Positions 23,934 to 32,200 of a stretch of DNA of 36,653 nucleotides are shown one piece after another. Origin of the DNA: an uncultured Lachnospiraceae bacterium (GTDB taxonomy: Bacteria; Bacillota; Clostridia; Lachnospirales; Lachnospiraceae); the NCBI GenBank assembly GCA_944381535.1, contig CALWLN010000143.1, forward strand, positions 1 to 36,653, read 5' to 3'. The notes under the pieces were generated by a model. That model worked only from the letters and a program-made list of their open reading frames with translations. It ran no database searches and had not been told where the DNA came from. Both the position numbers and the translations under genes were made by a program. Each line of letters begins with the position of its first letter. Positions within the stretch are counted from its first letter, which is position 1.

Positions 23934-23998
23934 AAGCCTCCGTAACGGGTGCTTTCTTAACAAGACGAGGAACGTTTCGCTTAGGAGGCCTTTGTAGT
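23934..23998 (+). terminator. terminator hairpin, copy 2 of the element at 19858
   Basis: AAGCCTCC-GTAA pairs with TTA-GGAGGC-CTT. The loop carries GGTGCTTTC, AAGACGAGGAACGTTTCGC, then TTTGTAGT, recognisably the same sequence as copy 1 with substitutions and small gaps. The T run is interrupted, so it is weaker as a terminator. Confidence 0.6.
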
Positions 23999-24025
23999 AC
24001 AAGCGGATAAGGAAGGAGGAAGCCA

Positions 24026-25297
24026 ATGAAAAAAAGAGTATTTGCCATAACGCTATTTCTGGTACTCACAATCATCCTGTGTTCCTGCGGTGGAAAGGAA
24101 GGTGACGGTTCTCTGGAGTTTCCCAAGACGAAATGGGGAATGACCAGAGCAGAGGTTCTGGAGGCTTACGATATGGAGCGGGAGGATGCCAGCGAATGGC
24201 AGGATGACGGATATGGCACCACATTTGCGGTAGAAGGACAAAAATTATTTGGAGAAGAAACCGGCCGGATTCGATTTGAGTTTCTGGATATCGGAAGCGG
24301 CACCCAACAGCTTTGCGCAGTGAGTGTGGAATATCCGGATGACGCGGATATGAACAGGGTATTGAAGAACATGCGGAAGGAATATGGCGACACGGTTCCT
24401 GAAATTACCATGTATCAGCCGGCCACTGAAAGCCCGGGCATTTTGGTGGAGGAACATGTTGCGGAATCGGAAACCATGAAAGTGTGGGGAAGTGCCTTTG
24501 TGAACCAGGAAATTCCGGAAGAGCATTTTGCGGATTACAGAACCCTTTGGAGCGGTCCGTCCCCGCTGGAAGTCAAGGAAGAAAGCTGGGAGGAATTTTA
24601 CGGGAAATCCAGGCTGGCAGGGATTTTGTGGTCGGATGACGGAGGAGTCCCCGGGGCGGAGAATGCGTTGTATTTTAACGCTTATAATCTCATGGTCTGC
24701 AACCAGATGAAAGGGGAACAGGCTCTGGAGGAAACGGACAAGCCGGAGAATAGCGGAGACATAAGTGAGTCTTATCTGTCGGAGGATTTCTTTAATCAGC
24801 AGTATGACAATGGGACCGATATATATGTTCCCTGGTTCACCAATGCCTGCCTGTATTCTCTCTATGACAGCCCGGAAGAGGTGGATTTGTATGAACTGTT
24901 TCATGATGGGCTGCAGCTTGCGGTGACAGAGGAGGATATAAAGTTCCTGGAAGAACAGGGAGCGCCCACGGAGTTGGAGGTGATGAAGCTTCCGGGAGAA
25001 GAGATGGACCGGATTCTTCAGAAGTATTTTAATCTCACGCTGGCGGAAATGACTGGGGTAGGATTGGAGAAATTTTATTATAATGAGGAAACGAACACTT
25101 ATTATCTGACGCATTCCGATTCAAACAACAAATATATCAATGTTGTGGAACAGAGAAAAAATTCGGATGGAGATGTGGAACTCATCTATACGCTGAGAGG
25201 AACGCCGGAGGGAGAGGATGTGGGCGGTCAGAGAATGGCGGTTTTAAAGGAGATGGAGGGACGGTATATTTTCTGTTCCAATCGGGAATTCGATTAG
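24026..25297 (+). CDS. predicted lipoprotein of unknown function
   Basis: A 423-residue protein. MKKRVFAITLFLVLTIILCS leads to a lipobox-like CSCGG, so a lipid-anchored extracellular location is likely. Residues about 32-130 resemble small repeats of the type KWGMTRAEVLEAYDM with a following beta sheet, a pattern I have seen in secreted Lachnospiraceae proteins, but I cannot name the family. The C-terminal half (from about 270) has YLSEDFFNQQYDNGTDIYVP and DLYELFHDGLQ, then KLPGEEMDRILQKYFNLTLA, with no catalytic motif that I can identify. AAGGAGGA precedes the ATG. It may form a pair with the lipoprotein at 23136. Confidence 0.75.
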   Translation: MKKRVFAITLFLVLTIILCSCGGKEGDGSLEFPKTKWGMTRAEVLEAYDMEREDASEWQDDGYGTTFAVEGQKLFGEETGRIRFEFLDIGSGTQQLCAVSVEYPDDADMNRVLKNMRKEYGDTVPEITMYQPATESPGILVEEHVAESETMKVWGSAFVNQEIPEEHFADYRTLWSGPSPLEVKEESWEEFYGKSRLAGILWSDDGGVPGAENALYFNAYNLMVCNQMKGEQALEETDKPENSGDISESYLSEDFFNQQYDNGTDIYVPWFTNACLYSLYDSPEEVDLYELFHDGLQLAVTEEDIKFLEEQGAPTELEVMKLPGEEMDRILQKYFNLTLAEMTGVGLEKFYYNEETNTYYLTHSDSNNKYINVVEQRKNSDGDVELIYTLRGTPEGEDVGGQRMAVLKEMEGRYIFCSNREFD

Positions 25298-25311
25298 AAA
25301 TGGACATGAAC

Positions 25312-25384
25312 TGGATAGTATGTCAACAGAAATATCCAAAAATGGATAAAACGATTGACATACTATCCATTTTTGGTTTATAAT
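25312..25384 (+). promoter_or_regulatory. XRE-Uma2 promoter overlapped by nested inverted repeats
   Basis: TGGATAGTATGTCAA (25312-25326) and TTGACATACTATCCA (25355-25369) are exact 15-bp complements. Between them lies TATCCA-AAAA-TGGATA (25333-25348). The right arm contains the -35 TTGACA (25355-25360); with an 18-bp spacer it reaches TATAAT (25379-25384). The four TGGATA half-sites suggest cooperative binding by the XRE domain of the gene product. The outer hairpin could also end the upstream lipoprotein transcript. Confidence 0.78.
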
Positions 25385-25412
25385 GAACCCAGATAAGGAA
25401 AGGGGTGGGTTC

Positions 25413-26201
25413 ATGAACCTTGAGGATTTAAAGGAGAGGAAGCGGCAATCCGGCATGACCAATGGAGAGATTGCCCGGTTGTCCGGGATTCCCTTAAGCA
25501 CTGTGAATAAGATTTTTTCCGGGGCTACGAAGAACCCCCGGTATGCGGCGCTGCTGGCGATCGAGGAGGCCCTGGCTACCAGGGAGAAGCTTCCCTTTAC
25601 CTACAAAGGGCTGACGGAGGAGCCAATGCTGGCGCGGGATTCGGCTGCAGCCTACGCTTATCGGGCCAGGCAATATGAGGGGGCGGATATCGAGGCTTTA
25701 TCGGAATCCGCCAGAGCGGAGCTGATAAATGGGGTTCTTTATGTGTTGGCTGCCCCAAGCCGTATGCACCAGTGGCTGGTATCGGAACTTCTGTACCGGG
25801 TGAAAGGTCATATCCGGGAGCGAAAGGAAAGCTCCCAGGCATACACGGCGCCCTTTGACGTGTGGCTCTTCGGAGACGATTCCACGGTGGTGCAGCCGGA
25901 TATCCTGGTAGTCTGCCATAGGGAGAGATTGACGGATAAGGGGTGCTGTGGAGCGCCGGACTGGATCATTGAGGTGGTTTCCCCGGGAAATGCTTCCTAT
26001 GATTATTTCACGAAGCTTTTGCAGTATCAGAAAGCCGGAGTGGAGGAATATTGGATCGTGGACCCCACGGAGCGTAAAGTGTCTGTGATGAACTTTGCGA
26101 ATCCCGCGCTGACGAGGCAATATTCCTATGAAGAGGAGACACCCTCCGGGGTGCTGGAAGGCTTTAGGGTGCGGATGGCGGAGGTGGAGGAGAGCTTTTA
26201 G
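25413..26201 (+). CDS. XRE HTH fused to a Uma2-family (DUF820) endonuclease-like domain
   Basis: A 262-residue protein. Residues about 5-55 are an XRE HTH (KRQSGMTNGEIARLSGIPLS, then TVNKIFSGATKNPRYAALLAIEEAL). Residues about 85-255 are a Uma2 domain of the PD-(D/E)XK nuclease fold: AELINGVLYVLAAPSRMHQ, then VVQPDILVVCHRERL, then DWIIEVVSPGNASYDYFTKL and YWIVDPTERKV. Uma2 proteins are abundant in cyanobacteria and are often linked to transposons; natural substrates are unknown. The ATG at 25413 follows AAAGGGG. The ATG at 25383 overlaps the -10 and cannot be the start. The gene probably binds its own nested inverted repeats. Confidence 0.88.
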   Translation: MNLEDLKERKRQSGMTNGEIARLSGIPLSTVNKIFSGATKNPRYAALLAIEEALATREKLPFTYKGLTEEPMLARDSAAAYAYRARQYEGADIEALSESARAELINGVLYVLAAPSRMHQWLVSELLYRVKGHIRERKESSQAYTAPFDVWLFGDDSTVVQPDILVVCHRERLTDKGCCGAPDWIIEVVSPGNASYDYFTKLLQYQKAGVEEYWIVDPTERKVSVMNFANPALTRQYSYEEETPSGVLEGFRVRMAEVEESF

Positions 26202-26286
26202 TAGTAGTCCGTGAAAGTGATTAGAACAAAATTGTAACATGTAAAAAATAAAATGTTATAAAATCAAAACATTTGCTTGACATCCA

Positions 26287-26478
26287 GTGGATTTGCGGAT
26301 TGCAAATATATTGGATGTAACAGTGGGTGATATAACAAGAATTCTGGAGGAGGATCCGGCTGTTGCATACAGAGCCGGTTCTGAAAATGCTTCTATAGAA
26401 AAAATATTTGATATGTTAGATCTGTTTTATGCGAATAAGCACTTGTATGAAAAATTGCAGCATAACAATATTTTTTAG
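26287..26478 (+). pseudogene. remnant of an XRE-type antitoxin or regulator
   Basis: A 63-residue frame starting at GTG 26287, with no RBS. It begins DLRIANILDVTVGDIT, which matches the last helix of a YdaS/XRE-type HTH, so the recognition-helix half appears to be deleted; an in-frame TGA lies at 26278. The rest (RILEEDPAVAYRAGSENASI, then EKIFDMLDLFYANKHLYEKL) is not recognisable. It immediately precedes the ImmA/IrrE-like gene, where an XRE partner is normally found. Confidence 0.45.
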
Positions 26479-26489
26479 GGGAGACTGCG

Positions 26490-27309
26490 ATGCAAAACAG
26501 TAGAAAAAAGGAAATCAGAATTAAAGCGGCTTCTTTTCGTGAAAATTGTAAAGTTGGCCGTTATGGGGTTCTTGATTTATTTAAGGATTGTGAGAGATGT
26601 GGCTTTAAGCTGTTGCGATATCCGTTAGGTGAAAATGCAGACCTTGGATTTACGTTAAAAAAAAACGGCGGATATTATTATATTTACGAATACGTGCAGC
26701 CGCTTATCCAGAGAGAATTTTACATTGGCACATGAGATTGGCCATGCAATTCTGCATATGAAAGCAGCGTTCTCGTTTGTTGATAACGTTATTACGATTT
26801 CGGAAGGAAGCAGTGATGAAAAAGAGCAGGAAGCAAATTATTTTGCGGCATGTCTGTTAATGCCATCAGATGATGTGGAGAAATTTCTGGATTTAGAGAT
26901 TGAGGATTTTGAGAAAAATAGCTTGTCCGCAATGGATATAGCAAGAATGATGTCTGAATTTAACGTAAGCTTTGATATGGTATTAAATCGTCTGGAGAAT
27001 TTAGGTAAAATTGATAAGGATGAAAGAGTACGTTTGGATAATGAGCGAAATGAGTTACGTGTAGGAAATTTGTTACGAAGTGTTGGAGGAAATAGTCGAT
27101 TAAATGAACCAAGTATGGAGAGGGATATTCCGCATGAATATATAGATTATGTAATTTATAATTATAATCACAACGCAATACCCATAGAGACGCTTGAAAA
27201 AGTTTTAGAATATTATCGGCTTACAGTGGAAGATATTAGAGACAGAATTGTTGAGCATTCGCAACAGGATGAAAATCTTAGTGATTTGATAGGAGGACTG
27301 GAAGATTGA
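26490..27309 (+). pseudogene. ImmA/IrrE family metallopeptidase, frameshifted
   Basis: Two frames join into one protein of about 273 residues. The first (26490-26735, starting MQNSRKKEIRIKAASFR after AGGGGAG) ends QPLIQREFYIGT. The second (from about 26719) continues TLAHEIGHAILHMKAAFSFV with the HEXXH zinc motif HEIGH and EQEANYFAACLLMP (third ligand Glu). Removing one T from the TTTT at 26718-26721 restores REFTLAHEIGHAIL, the usual family sequence. COG2856 proteases cleave XRE repressors or antitoxins. The shift in a homopolymer could be a real mutation, a phase-variable tract or a sequencing error. It overlaps the PIN gene start by 4 bp. Confidence 0.8.
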
Positions 27310-27595
27310 AGGCCTCTTTGGATACAAATGTAATCATTCATTTATATCGTGCAAATTTACAGAACATATTGTTTGATTTCTTTAAAGATGGCATATTTAT
27401 ATATGAGCAGATTAGAAATGTAGAACTTAAACATCATGGACAGGATATTCTGGAAATGGTAGATGAGGATATAACTTTAGGAAATTTTGGCATGATCCAT
27501 ATAAAGATGAGGAAAGGCAGTGGATACAAAACCTGGTAGAGGATAGAAATATCAAGGTTAAAAGTAAATTCACTACTTTAAGTAAATGGATTTAA
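27306..27595 (+). pseudogene. PIN-domain toxin remnant, frameshifted
   Basis: The TTG start at 27306 follows AGGAGG and overlaps the protease stop codon (TTGA). It reads KASLDTNVIIHLYRANLQNI, the PIN N-terminus with the first catalytic Asp, then FDFFKDGIFIYEQIRNVELK. The frame breaks at the T run near 27485-27488; adding one T lets it continue HDPYKDEERQWIQNLVEDRN to a stop at 27593-27595. At about 97 residues the joined protein is still shorter than a complete PIN domain and lacks a clear C-terminal Asp cluster. With the protease and XRE remnants it looks like a decayed XRE/COG2856/PIN toxin-antitoxin module; the grouping is inference. Confidence 0.6.
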
Positions 27596-27639
27596 TATGT
27601 GGTACAGGTTGACGGGGAAAGTGCCCGGGCGAGAATAGG

Positions 27640-27671
27640 AAAAATCCCTTCAGAATCTTGAAGGGATTTTT
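27640..27671 (-). terminator. bidirectional terminator between the PIN remnant and the glyoxalase gene
   Basis: AAAAATCCCTTCA (27640-27652) and TGAAGGGATTTTT (27659-27671) form a perfect 13-bp stem with a 6-nt loop. The A/T ends give a U run on either strand. Confidence 0.85.
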
Positions 27672-27679
27672 CTAAAAAA

Positions 27680-28048
27680 TTACCTTGCCGGCACGACCTC
27701 CAGCCAGTACCCGTCCGGGTCCTCCACAAAATAGATGCCCATGGAGGGGTTCTCATAGCAGATACAGCCCATCTCCTGGTGCTTTTTGTGGGCGGCTTCG
27801 TAGTCGTCGGTCTGGAAGGCCAGATGAAACTCGCACTCACCCAGATCATAGCGGCCCTCCTTTTCCTTCATCCAGGTCAGCTCCAGCTCGAAGGAGCTCT
27901 CCTCATTGGCCACATACACAATGATGAAGCTTCCGTCCGGGGCTGTTTTACGGCGGACCTCCGTTAAGCCGAAGGCCTCCCGGTAGAAGGCCAGGGATTT
28001 TTCCAGGTCCGTGACGTTGTAGTTTTCGTGAATCATTTTGAATTTCAT
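27680..28048 (-). CDS. VOC family protein, lactoylglutathione lyase-like (glyoxalase I)
   Basis: A 122-residue single-domain VOC protein. It starts MKFKMIHENYNVTDLEKSLA and has FYREAFGL, FELELTW, ECEFHLAFQTDDY and DPDGYWLEVVP. The predicted metal ligands are His7, Glu in FELEL, His in EFHLAF and Glu in WLEVV, the pattern of glyoxalase I. The enzyme would convert the hemithioacetal of methylglyoxal; many clostridia lack glutathione, so the thiol cofactor is uncertain. It is 21 bp downstream of a LysR gene on the same strand, so the two form an operon, ended by the hairpin at 27640. Confidence 0.85.
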   Translation of the reverse strand: MKFKMIHENYNVTDLEKSLAFYREAFGLTEVRRKTAPDGSFIIVYVANEESSFELELTWMKEKEGRYDLGECEFHLAFQTDDYEAAHKKHQEMGCICYENPSMGIYFVEDPDGYWLEVVPAR

Positions 28049-28069
28049 AGTGAATACATCCTTTCTTTT

Positions 28070-28954
28070 TTATACCTCCGGCAGCAGCTTTAGAAATTCC
28101 TCCGTGGAGGCAGCCACCGGAAGGCCGGTGTTGATGGCCGCCACAAGCTGGCGGGCGGGAATACGTTCCCTGGTTTTCAGCACATACAGTTCCGGGGAGT
28201 CGGGGGTCAGGCAGTAATCGGGGATAAAGGCGATACCCAGGCCGATTTTTGCCAGGTCGATGAGCAGGTCGTTGCTGCTCAGTTCCACCTCGGGAATCAG
28301 TTCCAGCTGGTGCTGCAAAAATAAATTGTGAAGAAATTCGCTGGTGGTGCTTTTCTGATCCAGGGTCATAATGGGGTACTGTTTTAATTCCTCAAAGGGA
28401 ATTTCTTGTTGCTTCAGATCAAAGTAAGCCGGATTGGCAATAAACACGTCCCGGAAGGAAAGCACGGTCTTCTGTATGTAAGACGGGTTCAATTTTGGGT
28501 TGGGGGAGTTGCTGATGATCAAATCCACTTTTCCATGCTCCAACAGTTCCACGCAGCTTAAGGAGGTGGCGTTGGTGACCTTGATGGGCACGGAGGGGAA
28601 TTTTTTGTGGAACTCCTTTAAATAGGGGACCAGAAAGTACCGGCAAATGGTGTCGCTGGCTCCGATGTGGAGCTGGCCCAGCCCTAAGGTGGCGGCGTCC
28701 AGCAGCTGATTTTCTCCCCGCTGAATCAGATTCATGGCCGGCTCGATATGCTTTAGTAAAATCTTGCCGGCGGGGGTGAGCTGTACCTTCTTGGTGCTTC
28801 TGACAAAAAGAGACTGCCCCAGCTTGCGCTCCAAAGTTTTGATGGACTGGCTGACGGCGGACTGGGAGATGAACAGCTTCTTGGAGGCCTCGGAAAAGCT
28901 CAGGGAGGAGGCTACCTGATAGAACACCTTGTATAACTCGTAGTTGATATCCAT
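28070..28954 (-). CDS. LysR family transcriptional regulator
   Basis: A 294-residue protein. Residues 1-60 are the LysR winged helix (YELYKVFYQVASSLSFSEAS, then KKLFISQSAVSQSIKTLERKL). Residues about 90-290 are a substrate-binding-like effector domain with GASDTICRYFLVPYLKEFHK and IGLGIAFIPDYCL. The effector is unknown. I chose the ATG at 28954, preceded by AAGGATGG, because MDINYELYKVFY is the typical start; an upstream ATG at 28993 overlaps the -10 region. Its operon partner is the glyoxalase-like gene, and the divergent neighbour is purL. It could sense methylglyoxal or another metabolite, but nothing here shows this. Confidence 0.92.
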   Translation of the reverse strand: MDINYELYKVFYQVASSLSFSEASKKLFISQSAVSQSIKTLERKLGQSLFVRSTKKVQLTPAGKILLKHIEPAMNLIQRGENQLLDAATLGLGQLHIGASDTICRYFLVPYLKEFHKKFPSVPIKVTNATSLSCVELLEHGKVDLIISNSPNPKLNPSYIQKTVLSFRDVFIANPAYFDLKQQEIPFEELKQYPIMTLDQKSTTSEFLHNLFLQHQLELIPEVELSSNDLLIDLAKIGLGIAFIPDYCLTPDSPELYVLKTRERIPARQLVAAINTGLPVAASTEEFLKLLPEV

Positions 28955-28994
28955 AGAGCACCATCCTTTCCTTTTATAAAAATCCCATATCAAA

Positions 28995-29023
28995 ATTATA
29001 AGCGCAGATTATAAATGTGTCAA
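28995..29023 (-). promoter_or_regulatory. consensus promoter of the LysR-glyoxalase operon
   Basis: On the minus strand TTGACA, exactly 17 bp, TATAAT: a full consensus, about 40 bp before the LysR ATG. An ATTATAA / ATTATAA direct repeat covers the -10 and spacer. Nearby on the purL side AGGATAA-AA-TTATCCT (29061-29076) forms a 7-bp palindrome, a possible regulator site. Confidence 0.82.
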
Positions 29024-29131
29024 TGAAAAAGAATAAAAATATATGCTTTATTTGATATAGAGGATAAAATTATCCTGGAGTAACCAGCTTTTATTATGTG
29101 TAAAACTTATAAAAAAGATTAAATATATTAA

Positions 29132-29161
29132 TTGTACTAATTATTAAGAGCGTGGTATAAT
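29132..29161 (+). promoter_or_regulatory. predicted purL promoter
   Basis: TTGTAC (29132-29137), an 18-bp spacer and TATAAT (29156-29161), about 120 bp before purL. Confidence 0.65.
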
Positions 29162-29167
29162 CGGGGT

Positions 29168-29281
29168 AACGAAAGGAACCGAAGAGGTAGCCCTTTTGTC
29201 TACACCGTCATGATGAGGTTGGTGACGGCGATGGACAAGTGGCTCCCTGGAAAATGTCAGACAAAGATACAGGAGGTTATC
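29168..29281 (+). other. purL 5' leader, about 110 nt, candidate structured RNA
   Basis: The leader holds competing small hairpins: GGTAG/CTAC-ACC (29186-29206) and CCGTCA/TGACGG (29205-29228), which share bases. It ends in the RBS AGGAGG. Mutually exclusive stems could indicate control, but I could not match it to a purine, PRPP or ykkC riboswitch consensus and saw no terminator. Confidence 0.3.
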
Positions 29282-32200
29282 ATGAGCAATGTAAAAAGAA
29301 TTTATGTAGAGAAGAAAACTCCCTATGCGGTCCAGGCCAAAGAGCTTGCGTCCGAGATTAAAAGCTACCTTGGAATTTCCACCGTCACCGGGGTACGGGT
29401 GTTGATCCGATACGACATTGAGAACATTTCACAGGAAGTCTACGAAAAAGCACTGTATACCGTTTTTTCCGAGCCTCCTGTGGATGATGTGTATGAGGAA
29501 ACCTTTGATTTAAAGGGAGGCACGGCCTTCAGCGTGGAATTCCTGCCGGGCCAGTTTGACCAGCGGGCGGATTCCGCCGAGCAGTGCGTGAAGCTGCTTG
29601 ATGAGGAGGAGGATCCCATCATCCGTACCGCCACCACCTATGTGCTTACGGGAGAACTCACCGAAGAACAGCTGGCCGCCATTAAGAATCACTGCATTAA
29701 TCCGGTGGATTCCCGTGAGACCGGCATGGAGAAGCCGGAAACCCTGGTACAGATTTTCCCCGAGCCGGAGGACGTACAGATTCTTGAAAATATGCCGGGA
29801 AAATCGGATTTTATCGCCATGCCGGAGCCGGAACTTAAAAGTCTTTACGATTCCTTCAATCTTGCCATGACCTTCAAGGATTTTCTGCATATTCAGAAGT
29901 ATTTCCGGGAGGAGGAGAAGCGGAATCCTTCCATGACGGAGATCCGGGTGCTGGACACTTACTGGTCCGACCACTGCCGTCATACCACCTTCTCCACGGA
30001 GCTTACGGATGTGAGCTTCGGAGAGGGATACTACAGAAAGCCCATGGAGGAGACCTACGAGGATTATCTGAATACCCATAAGGAATTGTACAAGGGCCGC
30101 GACGATAAATTTGTCTGCCTGATGGACTTGGCGCTGATGGCCATGAAGCGTTTGAAAAAAGAAGGAAAATTACAGGACCAGGAGGAATCCGACGAGATCA
30201 ACGCCTGCTCTATTGTGGTGCCTGTGGAGGTGGACGGACGTACCGAGGAATGGCTGGTGAATTTTAAAAATGAGACCCACAATCATCCCACGGAGATCGA
30301 GCCCTTCGGAGGAGCCGCCACCTGTCTGGGCGGAGCTATCCGGGACCCTTTATCCGGGCGTACCTATGTGTACCAGGCCATGCGTGTGACCGGAGCCGCG
30401 GACCCCACGGTTTCTGTCAAGGATACCCTGCCGGGAAAGCTGCCCCAGAAGAAGCTGGTGCGGGGGGCGGCCCAGGGCTACAGCTCCTACGGCAACCAGA
30501 TTGGACTGGCTACCGGATATGTGAAGGAGATTTATCATCCCGACTATGTGGCAAAGCGAATGGAAATCGGCGCCGTGATGGGGGCTGCGCCCAGACGGGC
30601 CGTGCGGCGGCTCACCTCCGACCCGGGAGATATCATCATTTTGCTGGGAGGCCGTACCGGCCGTGACGGCTGCGGCGGAGCCACCGGTTCCTCCAAGGCC
30701 CACACCACCCAGTCCATCGACACCTGCGGCGCAGAGGTCCAGAAGGGAAATCCCCCCACCGAGCGTAAGATCCAGCGCCTGTTCCGCCGGGAGGAGGTTG
30801 CCTATATCATCAAGAAATGCAACGACTTCGGAGCCGGCGGCGTGTCCGTGGCCATCGGCGAACTGGCGGACGGCCTGCGGGTGCAGCTGGACAAGGTTCC
30901 GAAGAAATACGCCGGTCTCGACGGTACGGAAATCGCCATCTCTGAATCCCAGGAGCGGATGGCGGTGGTGGTATCCCCGGAGGATGTGGACAAGTTCTTA
31001 GGATACGCAGCCGAGGAAAATCTGGAGGCCGTGGCTGTGGCCGTGGTGACGGGGGAGCCCCGGCTGGTGCTGGAGTGGAGAGGCAAGGAGATTGTGAATA
31101 TTTCCAGGGCCTTCTTAAATACCAACGGCGCCCACCAGGAGACAAAGGTGGCTGTGGAGATTCCGGTGAAGGAAGAAAACTTTTTTGAGAAGAAGGAGAT
31201 TGCGGGTGTTACAGAGGCCCTTGAAAATGGCGATGTGAAGAAAGCCTGGCTTGCCACCCTTTCGGATTTGAACGGTTGCTCCCAGAAGGGTCTGGTGGAG
31301 CGGTTCGACGGTTCCATCGGCGCGGGGAGCGTATTCATGCCCTATGGAGGAAAATATCAGCTTACCGAGACCCAGAGCATGGTGGCCAAGCTTCCGGTGC
31401 TGAAGGGAAACTGCGACACCGTCACCATGATGGCCTATGGCTTTGACCCCTATCTGTCCTCCTGGAGCCCCTACCACGGAGCTGTCTATGCGGTACTGGA
31501 GTCCATGGCAAGAATCGTAGCCGCTGGCGGCGATTATAAGAAAATCCGTTTCACCTTCCAGGAGTATTTCCGTAGAATGAGCGACGAGCCCAGCCGTTGG
31601 AGCCAGCCCTTTGCGGCCCTTCTGGGAGCCTACAGTGCCCAGATTGGCTTCGGACTTCCCTCCATCGGCGGCAAGGATTCCATGTCGGGAACCTTCAACG
31701 AGATTGACGTACCTCCCACCCTGGTGTCCTTTGCGGTGGATGTGGCACGGGAAGGCGACATCATTACACCGGAATTAAAGCAGCCGGGCAATCCGCTGGT
31801 TGTCTTCCGGATTCAGAAGGACGCCTACGATTTGCCCGTCTATGAGCAGGTGATGAAGCTATATGACGCGGTACACACGCTGATTCAGAAGGGCGTGATC
31901 GTGTCCGCCTACGCTCTGGACGGCAAGGGTCTGGCGGCGGCTTTGAGCAAAATGGCCTTTGGTAATAAGTTGGGCGTCGCCGTTGAGGAAAGCTTTGTCC
32001 CGGAAACTCTGTTCATCCCCGGTTTCGGAGATCTGGTGGCGGAGGTTGCGGCGGATAAGCTGCAGCTGCTGAAAGAAGTGATGGAGCAGGCCGGCGAATG
32101 GCAGGTTGTGGGACGGGTGAAGAAATCGCCCAAATTCGTCTGCGGAGATATGGAGCTTGATATGGATGAAGCGTTGGAGGCTTGGACAAAGCCTCTGGAG

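Noticed and set aside
24245-25114. 289-residue minus-strand frame opposite the lipoprotein at 24026
   Set aside because: The plus strand has a signal peptide, lipobox and RBS; the antisense frame is rich in His/Phe/Arg without domains.
29168-29281. A named riboswitch (purine, PRPP or ykkC type) before purL
   Set aside because: I could not see the conserved core of any of these; kept only as a low-confidence leader.
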